From positions 162,151 to 226,150 of the forward strand of contig NZ_LMDM01000048.1 in the NCBI RefSeq assembly GCF_001425825.1: 64,000 nt of DNA, in the 5' to 3' direction. How positions within the stretch are numbered: position 1 is the first letter of the stretch; every line of letters begins with the position of its first letter. Positions 1-9,296 of this stretch are shown here, one piece after another. Source of the stretch: Rhizobacter sp. Root1238. Lineage in GTDB: Bacteria > Pseudomonadota > Gammaproteobacteria > Burkholderiales > Burkholderiaceae_C. Under the pieces are notes generated by a model that saw nothing but the letters and a program-made list of their open reading frames with translations, did no database searches and was not told the origin of the DNA. Position numbers and translations under genes: made by a program.

Positions 1-180
1 TTCATGGCCCGTCGCCGAAACTCCCTCCACTCACTTCGTTCGTTGTGGTCAAACAGTCGGCGACAGTCAGTCCACGAAGCGTGCTGCGCACGCGGGCCAC
101 GAAGCCAGCCAGCTCCGGCGCCCCCTCCTTATTGGCGCTCCACAGCCTCCCCACCCGCGCCTTTGCAAGCGCCAATAGAG
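1..180. repeat. Structured non-coding stretch downstream of the SpoU methyltransferase gene
   Basis: No convincing gene lies here. The stretch follows directly on the stop codon of the RNA methyltransferase gene (minus strand). It is rich in inverted repeats: a perfect 10-bp pair at 130-139 and 168-177 (TATTGGCGCT and its complement), an 8-bp pair at 11-18 and 57-64 (GTCGCCGA and its complement) enclosing a CCAC/GTGG pair, and a short hairpin at 79-93. This density of nested palindromes looks like a dispersed intergenic repeat or a complex 3' end rather than coding sequence. The family assignment is inference, and the left part of the element may continue outside the window. Confidence 0.45.
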
Positions 181-960
181 TCAGGCCCTCTGCCGCGCAG
201 ATTCGTAGAGGCACACCGCCGCAGCCGCGGCGACGTTCAACGATTCCTCGCCGCCCGGCTGCGGAATGCGCAGCGATTGCGCGCAGCGCGCCATCAGCGC
301 CGCCGACACGCCCTGCCCTTCGTGGCCCAGCACCCAGGCGCACGGCCAGGGCAGCTTCGCGCGATGGATCTCGTGCGGCGTGTGCGAGCTGGTGGCCAGC
401 AACGGCACCGTCAACGCCTGCAGCGCATCGGCGTCGAGGCCTTCCACCAGGTGCAGCGCGAAATGCGCCCCCATGCCGGCGCGCAGCACCTTCGGCGACC
501 ACAGTGCCGCCGTGCCCTTGATCGCGATCACCTGCGTGAAGCCGAAGGCCGCCGCGCTGCGCAGCACGGCACCCACGTTGCCCGCGTCCTGCAGGCGATC
601 CAGCACGACGCTGGGCGCGCCCGGTTGCAGCGTGCCGCCGCCCAGCCATGGCAGCACGAACACCAGCGGCGGCGGCGACTCCAGCGTGCTGAGCCCCGCC
701 ATCAGTGCGCCAGGGATCACCGCGACCTGCGGCGCCTGTTCGGCCAGTGCGCGCAACGCCGGCTGCTGCCAGCCCGCCTCGGTGATCACGGCATGCGACG
801 GCTGGCCGCCACGCTGCAGCAGCGCCGAACCGAGGTGATCGCCTTCGAGCAGCACCTCGCCATGCTTGCGGTAGCCGCCCGGATCGGCCGCCAGCTTGCG
901 CAGCCGCACCAGCAGCGGGTTGTCGCGCGAACTGATCGCCTTGACCGCGGCGCCCGTCAC
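181..960 (-). CDS. TrmH/SpoU-family RNA methyltransferase
   Basis: Predicted SAM-dependent 2'-O-ribose methyltransferase of the SpoU (SPOUT) class, 259 residues, acting on rRNA or tRNA in the cytoplasm. Residues about 1-95 form the substrate-binding domain (start of the type SSRDNPLL, then GEVLLEG), and residues about 115-255 the knotted SPOUT domain. Three SpoU motifs are visible: [16 protein letters not shown] at 121-136, LGHEGQGVS at 211-219 and [15 protein letters not shown] near 232-246. The GTG start overlaps the rnhB stop as GTGA, so the gene is probably translationally coupled to rnhB. The target nucleotide cannot be read from the sequence; RlmB-like 23S activity is one possibility. 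Confidence 0.85.
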   Translation of the reverse strand: MTGAAVKAISSRDNPLLVRLRKLAADPGGYRKHGEVLLEGDHLGSALLQRGGQPSHAVITEAGWQQPALRALAEQAPQVAVIPGALMAGLSTLESPPPLVFVLPWLGGGTLQPGAPSVVLDRLQDAGNVGAVLRSAAAFGFTQVIAIKGTAALWSPKVLRAGMGAHFALHLVEGLDADALQALTVPLLATSSHTPHEIHRAKLPWPCAWVLGHEGQGVSAALMARCAQSLRIPQPGGEESLNVAAAAAVCLYESARQRA

Positions 961-1646
961 TCGGCACACACCGCAGCGACGGTCGCCGGCACGCCAAGCA
1001 GTTCCAGCGGGTTCAGCGGCACGAGCGGCGGCACCAGCACCTCGCGCACCGGCGCGAACGAGCGACGGTGGTGCACGCAGGCGCCATGCTGCTTCAGCGC
1101 GGCCAGGTGCATCGGCGTGCCATAACCCTTGTGCTCGTCGAAGCCGTACTGCGGATGCTGCTCGTGCAGCACGAGGCACAAACGGTCGCGGTGCACCTTC
1201 GCGAGGATCGACGCCGCCGAGATCGACTGCACCAGCGCATCGCCCTGCACGATCGCCTCGGCCGCGATCTTCAGCACCGGCAAGCGGTTGCCGTCGACCA
1301 GCACCTTGGCCGGCTTCAGCCGCAGCCCCTCGACCGCACGGCGCATCGCGAGCATCGTCGCCTGCAGGATGTTCAGCGTGTCGATCTCTTCCACCGTGGC
1401 CTCGGCCACCGCACAGCACAAGGCCTTCGCGCGGATCTCGTCGTACAGGCGCGCACGCACCGCGGCCGTCAGCTTCTTCGAATCGTCCAGGCCCTTGATC
1501 GGGCGCAGGTCGTCGAGGATCACCGCCGCGGCGACCACCGGGCCGGCCAGCGGGCCGCGGCCAGCTTCGTCGACACCCGCCACCAGGCCGATCGCCTCGA
1601 AGCGCAGGCCGAGTTGCTCAGGGGTGGAGGACTTTCTCGATCGCAT
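957..1646 (-). CDS. rnhB: Ribonuclease HII
   Basis: Endonuclease that cuts the RNA strand of RNA-DNA hybrids and starts removal of misincorporated ribonucleotides. With the ATG at 1646 the protein has 229 residues, a little longer than the roughly 200 of E. coli. The family signature [13 protein letters not shown] begins at residue 25 and supplies the first catalytic Asp and Glu. DDSKKL follows near 54, and the two further active-site aspartates are in VLVDGN (about 118) and [13 protein letters not shown] (about 136). This start overlaps the end of lpxB by 29 nt. A later start would shorten only a non-conserved N-terminal tail. It is the penultimate gene of the lpx cluster. Confidence 0.92.
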   Translation of the reverse strand: MRSRKSSTPEQLGLRFEAIGLVAGVDEAGRGPLAGPVVAAAVILDDLRPIKGLDDSKKLTAAVRARLYDEIRAKALCCAVAEATVEEIDTLNILQATMLAMRRAVEGLRLKPAKVLVDGNRLPVLKIAAEAIVQGDALVQSISAASILAKVHRDRLCLVLHEQHPQYGFDEHKGYGTPMHLAALKQHGACVHHRRSFAPVREVLVPPLVPLNPLELLGVPATVAAVCAE

Positions 1647-2766
1647 CGGTGGCAGCCTGGGCAGTGTTGCAGCGCAGTCGGTGGTGCAGTTCGGTGAAAC
1701 GCCGGGCGATGGCAGCGGATTCGGCCGGCTTGTCCAGCCACGCGAACCCCGCAGCCGCGAGTTTCTGCGGCGTCGCGTCGTTCTGCAAGAGCTCGGGCAC
1801 CGCAAATTCGCCGAGCAGGATGTTGGGCAGCCCGACCCACGGCTGGTACCCCATGCGTTTCATCATCTGCCAGCTCAGCCAGTTCATCGCGTAGGTGATG
1901 ACCATCGGCCGCTTGAAGAGCGCTGCCTCGAGCGTCGCGGTGCCGCTGGCGATCAGCGTCACGTCGCAGGCCGCCAGCGCCTCGTGCGACCGGCCGTCGA
2001 GCAGCTCGACGCCGACGCCGGCCGCGTGCTCGGCCACCATCGGCGCGACCAGCGACTGCAGCCCCGGCACCACCGGCAGCAGGAAGCGCAGCCCGGGGCG
2101 CTGCCGCTTCATCAGCGCGGCCGCGGCCAGCAGCCGCGGCGCGATGTACTGGATCTCGGAGCGCCGGCTGCCGGGCAGCAATGCGACGACGGTCTCGTCG
2201 GGGCCGATGTTCAGCGCGCGGCGGGCGGCGTCGCGCGGCACCTCGATCGGGATCGCATCGGCCAGCGGATGGCCGACGTAGGTGGCGGCGATGCCATGCC
2301 GCTCGTACAGCGCCGGCTCGAACGGGAAGATGCACAGCACGTGGTCGACCGCAGCGCCGATCTTCTCGATGCGCCCGCCGCGCCAGGCCCAGATCGACGG
2401 GCTGACGAAATGGATGCTCTTGATGCCGCGCTGTTTCAGCCGCGTCTCGAGGCCGAGGTTGAAATCGGGCGCGTCGACACCGATGAACGCGTCCGGCGGC
2501 TCGCGCAGCAGGCGCTCGGCGAGCTGCTCGCGAATGCCGGAGATCTCGCGGTAGTGGCGCAGCACTTCGACGTACCCGCGCACCGCGAGCTTGTCGTGCG
2601 GCCACCAGGCCTCGAAGCCCTGGGCGGCCATCTTCGGCCCGCCAATGCCCGCTGCCTGCAAGTGCGGCCAGCGCGCCTTCAGGCCACCGAGCAACAGGCC
2701 GGCGAGCAGGTCGCCGGAAGCTTCGCCGGCCACCAGGGCCAGCCTTGGCGAACCGGGATTCGTCAT
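1618..2766 (-). CDS. lpxB: Lipid-A-disaccharide synthase
   Basis: Glycosyltransferase (GT19) joining 2,3-diacylglucosamine 1-phosphate to UDP-2,3-diacylglucosamine to give the lipid A disaccharide at the inner face of the cytoplasmic membrane. The 382 residues match the family length. The N-terminus carries the typical [13 protein letters not shown], followed by GIGGPKM, and the middle has [12 protein letters not shown]. The C-terminal half has PGSRRSEI and the donor-site segment [12 protein letters not shown]. It lies 7 nt downstream of lpxA and overlaps rnhB, as in the canonical lpxD-fabZ-lpxA-lpxB-rnhB operon. Confidence 0.96.
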   Translation of the reverse strand: MTNPGSPRLALVAGEASGDLLAGLLLGGLKARWPHLQAAGIGGPKMAAQGFEAWWPHDKLAVRGYVEVLRHYREISGIREQLAERLLREPPDAFIGVDAPDFNLGLETRLKQRGIKSIHFVSPSIWAWRGGRIEKIGAAVDHVLCIFPFEPALYERHGIAATYVGHPLADAIPIEVPRDAARRALNIGPDETVVALLPGSRRSEIQYIAPRLLAAAALMKRQRPGLRFLLPVVPGLQSLVAPMVAEHAAGVGVELLDGRSHEALAACDVTLIASGTATLEAALFKRPMVITYAMNWLSWQMMKRMGYQPWVGLPNILLGEFAVPELLQNDATPQKLAAAGFAWLDKPAESAAIARRFTELHHRLRCNTAQAATDAIEKVLHP

Positions 2767-2773
2767 CGGCTGT

Positions 2774-3562
2774 TTATCTCGCGATGCCGCGGGTCACGGC
2801 GGCAAGGAAGTCGTTCATCATCGCCACGTCGCCGGCGGCCTCGGGCACCGAATCGGCCAGCGCCGCGATCTCGTCGCGCGCTTCCTGCAGCGTGCGGCCG
2901 CTGCGGTACAGGCTGCGGTGCATCTGCTTGACCGCCGCGATGCGCTCCGCGCTGAAGCCGCGGCGGCGCAGGCCTTCGATGTTGAAGCCGCGCACCGCGA
3001 GCGGGTTGCCGTCGACCATCATGTACGGCGGCACGTCCTGCGAGATCGCGCTGGAGAAACCGACGAAGGCATAGGCGCCGATCTTCACGAACTGGTGCAC
3101 GCCCGACAGCCCGCCGATCGTCACCCAGTCGCCGACCTGCACATGGCCCGCCAGCGTCGCGTTGTTGGCCAGCACCGTGTGGTTGCCCAGCTGCACGTCG
3201 TGCGCCAGGTGCACGTAGGCCATGATCCAGTTGTCGTTGCCGACGCGCGTGATGCCGACGTCCTGCGCGGTGCCGGTGTTGAAGGTACAGAACTCGCGCA
3301 CCACGTTGCGGTCGCCGATGTGCAGCTGCGTCGGTTCGCCGGCGTACTTCTTGTCCTGCGGCACCGCGCCGAGCGACACGAACTGGAAGATCCGGTTGTC
3401 GCGCCCGATCGTCGTGTGGCCTTCGATCACCGCGTGCGGGCCGATCGTCGTGCCTTCGTCGATGCGCACATGCGCGCCGATCACCGCGTACGGGCCGACG
3501 CTGACCGTGGCACCCAGCTGGGCGCCCGGCGCGATCACGGCGGTGGGGTGGATGGTGGCCAT
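2774..3562 (-). CDS. lpxA: UDP-N-acetylglucosamine O-acyltransferase
   Basis: First enzyme of lipid A synthesis, transferring a hydroxyacyl chain from acyl carrier protein to the 3-hydroxyl of UDP-GlcNAc. The ATG at 3562 gives 262 residues, the same length as the E. coli enzyme. The N-terminal two thirds are left-handed beta-helix hexapeptide repeats (start [13 protein letters not shown]), and a helical C-terminal domain follows. The catalytic base is expected to be His121 in YVHLAHD, and NNATLAGHV follows. It lies 17 nt after fabZ and 7 nt before lpxB. Confidence 0.96.
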   Translation of the reverse strand: MATIHPTAVIAPGAQLGATVSVGPYAVIGAHVRIDEGTTIGPHAVIEGHTTIGRDNRIFQFVSLGAVPQDKKYAGEPTQLHIGDRNVVREFCTFNTGTAQDVGITRVGNDNWIMAYVHLAHDVQLGNHTVLANNATLAGHVQVGDWVTIGGLSGVHQFVKIGAYAFVGFSSAISQDVPPYMMVDGNPLAVRGFNIEGLRRRGFSAERIAAVKQMHRSLYRSGRTLQEARDEIAALADSVPEAAGDVAMMNDFLAAVTRGIAR

Positions 3563-3579
3563 CGCGTTGCTCCCCGGCT

Positions 3580-4032
3580 TCAGCTGACCTTGCGCATCGT
3601 GCACATCAGCTCGGCCTCGACGGCGAGCTCGCCGCCGACCGAGGCGCGCGCCTTGTACTTGTAGATGCCGGCCTTCACACGGTCGACCGCGACGTCGAGG
3701 ATCAGCTGGTCGCCCGGCTCCACCGGCCGCTTGAAGCGCGCGCCGTCGATGCCGACGAAGTAGTAGACGGTGTCGCTGTCCGGCGATTCGCCGATGGTCT
3801 CGAACGACAGCAGCGCCGCCGCCTGGGCCAGCGCCTCGAGCATCAGCACGCCCGGCATCACCGGGCGGTGCGGGAAGTGGCCGGTGAAGAACGGTTCGTT
3901 GATCGTGACGTTCTTCAGCGCCTTGATGCGCACGCCCTTTTCCATCTCCAGCACGCGGTCGACCAGCAGGATCGGGTAGCGGTGCGGCAGCTTCTTGAGG
4001 ATCTGGTGGATATCCATCGTGTCCATGGTCAT
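3580..4032 (-). CDS. fabZ: (3R)-hydroxyacyl-ACP dehydratase
   Basis: Hot-dog-fold dehydratase of type II fatty acid synthesis, 150 residues. It draws on the same hydroxyacyl-ACP pool as the LpxA and LpxD acyltransferases beside it, so the enzyme sits at the branch between phospholipid and lipid A synthesis. The family signature [20 protein letters not shown] is at residues 51-70, with the catalytic His52 and Glu66. The start overlaps the lpxD stop as ATGA, and a second in-frame Met is six codons in. The order lpxD-fabZ-lpxA is the standard proteobacterial one. Confidence 0.96.
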   Translation of the reverse strand: MTMDTMDIHQILKKLPHRYPILLVDRVLEMEKGVRIKALKNVTINEPFFTGHFPHRPVMPGVLMLEALAQAAALLSFETIGESPDSDTVYYFVGIDGARFKRPVEPGDQLILDVAVDRVKAGIYKYKARASVGGELAVEAELMCTMRKVS

Positions 4033-5057
4033 GCAATCTTCTTTTCAAGGGCACGCAGACGTTCACGCAGGCCGTGCAGGTTGCGCAGTGTCGCGGCGTT
4101 CTTTTCCCAGGACGCATTGTCGTCGATGGGGAACACGCCGCTGTAGGTGCCGGGCTGCAGGATCGAGCGCGTGACGACGCTCGCGGCCGAGATGTTGACG
4201 CGGTCGCCCAGCTTCAGGTGGCCGAGGATCATGCCGGCACCGCCGATGGTGCAGTTGGCGCCGATCGTCGTGCTGCCGGCAATGCCGACGCATCCGGCGA
4301 TCGCGGTGTTGCGACCGATGCGCACGTTGTGGCCGATCTGGATCTGGTTGTCGAGCTTGGCCCCGTCTTCGATGACCGTGTCGGCCAACGCGCCGCGGTC
4401 GATGCAGGTGTTGGCGCCGATCTCGACGTCGTCGCCGATGCGCACCCCGCCGAGCTGCTCGATCTTCTCGTAGCGGCCCTGCGTCGGCGCGAAGCCGAAG
4501 CCGTCGGCGCCGATCACCGCGCCGCTGTGCACGATGCCGCGCGCGCCGATGTGGCAGTCGCCCATCAGCGTGACGCGCGGTGCGAGGCGGGTGCCGGCCC
4601 CAAGGCTGGCCCCGCGGCCGATCACGCAATGCGCCCCGATCACCACGCCCGGTCCGATGCGGGCACCGGCCTCGACCAGCACGAACGGCCCGATGCTGGC
4701 GCTGGGGTCGACCGCCGCGCCCGGGTCGACGACCGCGCTCGGGTGGATGCCGGCCGGCACCGGCGGGCGCGTGCGCGCCGCCCACCACTGCGTGAGCTTC
4801 GCGAAGGCGAGGTAGGGGTCGTCGCAGACCAGCGTGGCACCGCGGGCGACTGCCGCGTCGCGCATCGCCGGCGAGACGATCACGCAACCGGCGGCGGAGG
4901 CCGCCAGCTGCGAGGCGTAGCGGGGATTCGAGAGGAAGGAGATCGTGCCGGGCGTGGCGCCCTCGAGCGGGCCGATGCGGTCGATGCGCAGCGACGCGTT
5001 GCCGATCAGTTCGCCGCCGAGCTGCGCGGCGATGTCACCGAGTGGAACCTCATCCAC
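4029..5057 (-). CDS. lpxD: UDP-3-O-acylglucosamine N-acyltransferase
   Basis: Third step of lipid A synthesis: adds the N-linked hydroxyacyl chain to UDP-3-O-acyl-GlcN. The protein has 342 residues with a GTG start ([15 protein letters not shown]). The N-terminal uridine-binding domain contains [10 protein letters not shown] long left-handed beta-helix of hexapeptide repeats follows (GADGFGFAP near residue 182; [20 protein letters not shown] near 235 holds the catalytic His), and a short C-terminal helix ends the protein. It starts 3 nt after the skp stop and is coupled to fabZ through ATGA. Confidence 0.95.
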   Translation of the reverse strand: MDEVPLGDIAAQLGGELIGNASLRIDRIGPLEGATPGTISFLSNPRYASQLAASAAGCVIVSPAMRDAAVARGATLVCDDPYLAFAKLTQWWAARTRPPVPAGIHPSAVVDPGAAVDPSASIGPFVLVEAGARIGPGVVIGAHCVIGRGASLGAGTRLAPRVTLMGDCHIGARGIVHSGAVIGADGFGFAPTQGRYEKIEQLGGVRIGDDVEIGANTCIDRGALADTVIEDGAKLDNQIQIGHNVRIGRNTAIAGCVGIAGSTTIGANCTIGGAGMILGHLKLGDRVNISAASVVTRSILQPGTYSGVFPIDDNASWEKNAATLRNLHGLRERLRALEKKIA

Positions 5058-5060
5058 GGA

Positions 5061-5588
5061 TCACTTGCCGCCTTGCTGGGCGTTCAGCGCCTTGATCACC
5101 TTGTCGGTGATGTCGATGCGCGGGCTGGCGAAGACGACATCCTGCAGGATGATGTCGTATTTCTCGGTCTCGAAGATCTGCTTGATGACCTTGTTGGCGC
5201 GCTCGACCACCGCGGCCAGCTCCTCGTTCTTGCGCTGGTTCAGGTCTTCCTGGAATTCGCGGCGCTTGCGCTGGAATTCGCGGTCCTGGTCGAGCAGGTC
5301 GCGCTGGCGACGGCTCTTCTCGGATTCGGCCAGCGTCGGCTGGTCTTTCTCGAACTTGTCGCCGGCCGCCTTCAGGCGGTTGCCGATCTCGTTCAGGTCT
5401 TTCTCGCGTTTCGAGAACTCGGCTTCCAGCTTGGTCTGCGCCGCCTTGGCCGGCAACGCGTCGCGCAGCACCTTGTCGGTGCTGACATAGCCGATCTTCA
5501 ATTCCTGTGCTTGCACGCCCAGCGCAGCGGACGCCAGGGATGCGGCAGCCAGCAGGAGGCGCAGAGACTTCAAGGTGGAGCTATTCAT
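5061..5588 (-). CDS. skp: Periplasmic chaperone Skp/OmpH family protein
   Basis: Predicted periplasmic holdase that keeps unfolded outer-membrane proteins soluble on the way to the BAM complex. The 175 residues begin with a signal peptide ending near VQAQ-ELKIGYV. A long charged helical region follows (about residues 55-140), the coiled tentacles typical of the trimeric family, then a short C-terminal beta segment (YDIILQDVVFASPRIDIT). The start overlaps the bamA stop by one base (TAATG), which suggests the chaperone and its client assembly machine are made together. Confidence 0.9.
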   Translation of the reverse strand: MNSSTLKSLRLLLAAASLASAALGVQAQELKIGYVSTDKVLRDALPAKAAQTKLEAEFSKREKDLNEIGNRLKAAGDKFEKDQPTLAESEKSRRQRDLLDQDREFQRKRREFQEDLNQRKNEELAAVVERANKVIKQIFETEKYDIILQDVVFASPRIDITDKVIKALNAQQGGK

Positions 5589-7912
5589 TAGAACGCGGTC
5601 CCGATCTGGAATTGCAAACGTTGAATTCTATCTGTTGACTTGTAGCGGATGGGCTCGCCGTAGCTGAGCTTCAGCGGACCCACCGGCGACACCCAGCTCA
5701 GCCCGATGCCGGCCGAGGCCCGCATGCTGTCCCAGGTCGGCGTCTCGTTCTCGCCCCACACGTTGCCGGCGTCGACATAGCCGAAGATGCGCAGCGTGCG
5801 GTCGTTGCCCGAGCCCGGCACCGGCAGGTACAGCTCGCTGTTGATGTTCACGCGCTTGGAGCCGCCGCTGTACGAGCCGACCACGTCGACCGGGCCGAGC
5901 GAGCCCTGGTCGAACGCCCGCACCGTGCCCAGGCCGCCGCCATAGAAGTTCTTGAAGATCGGGTAGCGCTGGCCGTTCAGGCCCTTGCCCCAGCCCAGCT
6001 CGGAGTTGAACGCGAAGGTGTACTTCTTGGTCAGCGGGATGTACAGCTGGTACTGCGTGTTGGTGCGGACGTAGCGGGTGTCACCGGCCGCGCCCCACTC
6101 GACGTTGATGCGCTTGAAGCTGCCTTCGTTGGGCACCAGCGCACTGTCGCGCTGGTCGCGCGACCAGCCGATGGTCAGCGGCACCGAGGTGCTCGCGTCG
6201 CCATAGCGCAGCCGGTACAGGAAGTAGTTGTTCGGCAATGCGCTCGCGCCACGGATCTCGGTGCGCTCGATGCCGATGCCGAAGAACACCGTGTCGTACT
6301 CGCTGAACGGCACGCCGAAACGCACCGACGCGCCCGGCGTCACCAGCTGGTATTCCTCGCCCTGGCTGTTCAGCGGCTTGACGGTGCGGTAGTACACGTC
6401 GAGCGCGCGCGAGATGCCGTCGATCGTGAAGTACGGGTCGACCGCACTGACGTCGAGCGTGCGGCTCGAGCGGCTGGTGTTCAGCTCGATGCCGAGGTAG
6501 TTGCCCGAGCCGAACACGTTGTCCTGGCGGATCGACGCGTTCAGCGCCAGCTTGTCGGCACTCGAGAAGCCCGCGCCGACGATCAGGTTGCCGGTCGGCT
6601 TTTCCTTCACGGTCAGCAGCAGGTCGACCTGGTCCTGCGAACCCGGCACTTCGTTGGTCTCGACATTGACCTCGCTGAAGTAGCCCAGGCGGTCGACCCG
6701 GTCGCGCGACAGCTTGATGCGGCGGCCGTCGTACCACGACGATTCGAACTGGCGGAACTCGCGGCGCACCACCTCGTCGCGGGTGCGGCTGTTGCCGGCG
6801 ACGTTGACGCGGCGCACGTACACGCGGCGCTGCGGATCGCCGACCAGCGTCAGCACGACCTGGCCGGTGGCGCGGTCGATGTCGGTGCGCGGCTCGACCC
6901 GCGCGAACGCGTAGCCAAAGCTGCCGAAGCGATCGGTGAAGGCCTTCGTCGTCTCGGCGACCGCTTCGGCGCGGTACGGCTCGCCCGGCTTCACCTTGAC
7001 GAGCGTCTTGAAGTCTTCTTCCTTGCCGAGGTACTCGCCCTCGAGCTTGACCGCCGTCACGGTGTAGGGCTGGCCTTCCTTGATGTTGACGGTGATCGTG
7101 ATGTCCTGCTTGTCGGCCGAGATCGCGACCTGCGTCGACTCGACCTGGAACTCCAGGTAGCCGCGGTTCAGGTAGTACGAGCGCAGCGTCTCGAGGTCGG
7201 CCGTCAGCTTGGCGCGCGAGTAGCGGTCGGCCTTGGTGTACCAGCTCAGCCAGCCGCCGTCGTTCAGGTCGAACAGCCCGAGCAAGGTGCTTTCGGAAAA
7301 GGCCTGGCTGCCCAGGATGCGGATCTCGCTGATGCGCGCGGCCGAGCCTTCGGTGACCGTGAAGGTCACGTTGACGCGGTTGCGCTCCTGCGGGGTCACG
7401 GTCGTCACGACCTCGGCACCATACAGGCTGCGCGTCAGGTACTGGCGCTTGAGTTCCTGCTCGGCGCGGTCGGCCAGTGCCTTGTCGAACGGCAGGCCCT
7501 CGCCGATGCCGAAGTCCTTCAGCGACTTGGTCAGCGTGTCCTTGTCGAACTCCTTCAGGCCGACGAAGTCGATGTTCGCGATGACCGAGCGTTCTTCGAC
7601 GATCACGACGACGACGCTGCCGTCGATCTCGATGCGCACGTCCTTGAACAGGCCGGTGGCGAACAGCGCGCGCAGTGCGGCCGCGCCCTTCTCGTCGTTG
7701 TAGGTGTCGCCGATGCGGAACGGCAGCGATGCGAACACCGTGCCGGCGTCCGACCGTTGCAGGCCCTCGACGCGGATGTCCTTCAGCTCGAAGGGGGTCA
7801 CCGCCCAGGCCGATCCTGCATGCAATGCCGCCGCCAGCGCGATGCTGAGGACAGTGGGACGCAGGAAACGGGGGTGGACGGGAGGGAACTGCAGAACGAG
7901 GGGATTGCGCAT
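5588..7912 (-). CDS. bamA: Outer membrane protein assembly factor BamA
   Basis: Central Omp85-family component of the beta-barrel assembly machine. The ATG at 7912 gives 774 residues; an in-frame extension upstream would overlap rseP and lacks conserved sequence. A signal peptide ends near AGSAWA. Five POTRA domains follow (from FELKDIRVEGLQRSDAGTV to about residue 420), then the 16-stranded barrel. The barrel shows the family's VRAFDQGSLGPVD segment (VRGF-type L6 motif, here VRAF) and ends on a C-terminal aromatic, as expected for BAM recognition. It sits between rseP and skp in the usual order. Confidence 0.96.
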   Translation of the reverse strand: MRNPLVLQFPPVHPRFLRPTVLSIALAAALHAGSAWAVTPFELKDIRVEGLQRSDAGTVFASLPFRIGDTYNDEKGAAALRALFATGLFKDVRIEIDGSVVVVIVEERSVIANIDFVGLKEFDKDTLTKSLKDFGIGEGLPFDKALADRAEQELKRQYLTRSLYGAEVVTTVTPQERNRVNVTFTVTEGSAARISEIRILGSQAFSESTLLGLFDLNDGGWLSWYTKADRYSRAKLTADLETLRSYYLNRGYLEFQVESTQVAISADKQDITITVNIKEGQPYTVTAVKLEGEYLGKEEDFKTLVKVKPGEPYRAEAVAETTKAFTDRFGSFGYAFARVEPRTDIDRATGQVVLTLVGDPQRRVYVRRVNVAGNSRTRDEVVRREFRQFESSWYDGRRIKLSRDRVDRLGYFSEVNVETNEVPGSQDQVDLLLTVKEKPTGNLIVGAGFSSADKLALNASIRQDNVFGSGNYLGIELNTSRSSRTLDVSAVDPYFTIDGISRALDVYYRTVKPLNSQGEEYQLVTPGASVRFGVPFSEYDTVFFGIGIERTEIRGASALPNNYFLYRLRYGDASTSVPLTIGWSRDQRDSALVPNEGSFKRINVEWGAAGDTRYVRTNTQYQLYIPLTKKYTFAFNSELGWGKGLNGQRYPIFKNFYGGGLGTVRAFDQGSLGPVDVVGSYSGGSKRVNINSELYLPVPGSGNDRTLRIFGYVDAGNVWGENETPTWDSMRASAGIGLSWVSPVGPLKLSYGEPIRYKSTDRIQRLQFQIGTAF

Positions 7913-7919
7913 GCGGTGA

Positions 7920-9296
7920 TCAGTGCAGGCCCAGTTGCCGGGCCACATCGTTGTAGAGAGCGAGCGACATCATCAAGAGCATGATCGCCACCCCGCCCCG
8001 CTGCAGCCGCTCAAGCCACACGTCCGAGAGAGGCCGCCCCGTCACCGCTTCGAAAAGATAATACATCAGGTGCCCCCCGTCGAGGATCGGTAGCGGCAGC
8101 AGGTTCAGCACGCCGAGGCTCACGCTGACGGCCGCGATGAACGCGAGGAAATAAGCCGGGCCGAGCAGCATCGACTTGCCGGCGTAGTCGGCGATCGTGA
8201 TGGGGCCGCTCAGGTTCTTGATCGAGGCCTGGCCGATCAGCATGCGGCCGAGCATCTTCAAGGTCAGCACCGACGAGTCCCAGGTGCGCTGCACGGCCTG
8301 CGTCATGCCGCCCCACACACCGTAGCGGACCGTCACCATCTCGTAGGACGCCGCGATGCCGGCACCGATGCGGCCGACGCGCTGGCCGCCGTCCATCTCG
8401 ACGGCCGGGCGCACCGTGAGGTCGAGCACCTGGCTGCCGCGCTGCACCCGCCACGGCACCGCCACCGATTCGCCGTCGGCGCCATTCGCGCGGATCATCA
8501 GCAGCATGCGGTTCGCGTCGGGCACCGGCTCGCCGTCGATCGCGAGCACGCGGTCGCCGCTGCGCAGCCCGGCGCGGTCCCCGGCACCGCCCGGCGTCAT
8601 CTTCCCGAGCACCGCGGCGCTGAGCGGCGCGACGCCGATGCGCGCCATCGTCTCGGGCGTCACGTCGTAGGTGTCGAGCGTGTCGACATCGAGCGTCACT
8701 GCATGCGCGCCGTGCCCGCGCGAATCGGCCACCCGCAACTGCAGCTTCTCGGTGCGCAGCAAGGCCTGCGTGAGCTGCCAGTTCAGGTCGTTCATCGACT
8801 GCACGTCGTCCCAGTCGTTGCCGTCCCGGGAGATCGCCGACACGGTGTCGCCGGCGCGCAGCCCGGCGCGTTCAGCCAGGCTGCCGGCCGGCGGCGTCGC
8901 GAGCACGGCGCGGGGTTCCTCGACGCCGACCCAGTGGGCCGCCGAATAGAACACCACCGCGAGCAGCAGGTTGGCGATCGGCCCCGCCGCGACCACCGCG
9001 GCGCGCTGCCACAGCGGCTTGCGGTTGAAGGCCTGGGACAGCTCGCCCGGCGCCACCGGGCCTTCGCGCTCGTCGAGCATCTTCACGTAGCCGCCCAGCG
9101 GCAGCATCGACAGCACGAACTCGGTGCTGTCGGGCGTCGCCTGGCGGCGCCACAGCACCCGGCCGAAGCCGACCGAGAAGCGCAGCACCTTGACGCCGCA
9201 GGCGCGTGCCACGCGGTAGTGGCCGTACTCGTGGATGACGATCAGGATCCCGAGCGTCACGACGAAACCGATGACCTGCGAGGCGGCGAGGCTCAT
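7920..9296 (-). CDS. rseP: RIP metalloprotease RseP (site-2 protease)
   Basis: Inner-membrane zinc protease that cuts anti-sigma factors in the envelope stress response and clears signal-peptide remnants. The protein has 458 residues. The zinc motif HEYGH lies at residues 22-26 in the first membrane helix. Two periplasmic PDZ domains occupy the middle, with GSLAERAGLRAGDTV and GDRAGLRSGDRVLAIDG as their core strands. The third zinc ligand is in NLLPLPILDGGH near residue 400. It is coupled to dxr by an ATGA overlap and lies 7 nt from bamA, a neighbour that the same stress response normally controls. Confidence 0.96.
   Translation of the reverse strand: MSLAASQVIGFVVTLGILIVIHEYGHYRVARACGVKVLRFSVGFGRVLWRRQATPDSTEFVLSMLPLGGYVKMLDEREGPVAPGELSQAFNRKPLWQRAAVVAAGPIANLLLAVVFYSAAHWVGVEEPRAVLATPPAGSLAERAGLRAGDTVSAISRDGNDWDDVQSMNDLNWQLTQALLRTEKLQLRVADSRGHGAHAVTLDVDTLDTYDVTPETMARIGVAPLSAAVLGKMTPGGAGDRAGLRSGDRVLAIDGEPVPDANRMLLMIRANGADGESVAVPWRVQRGSQVLDLTVRPAVEMDGGQRVGRIGAGIAASYEMVTVRYGVWGGMTQAVQRTWDSSVLTLKMLGRMLIGQASIKNLSGPITIADYAGKSMLLGPAYFLAFIAAVSVSLGVLNLLPLPILDGGHLMYYLFEAVTGRPLSDVWLERLQRGGVAIMLLMMSLALYNDVARQLGLH

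Noticed and set aside
1129-2931. Very long plus-strand frames over rnhB-lpxB and similar antisense frames throughout
   Set aside because: High-GC codon bias leaves the opposite strand free of stops. These frames have Arg/Ala/Pro-rich translations with no motifs and lie over well-identified genes.
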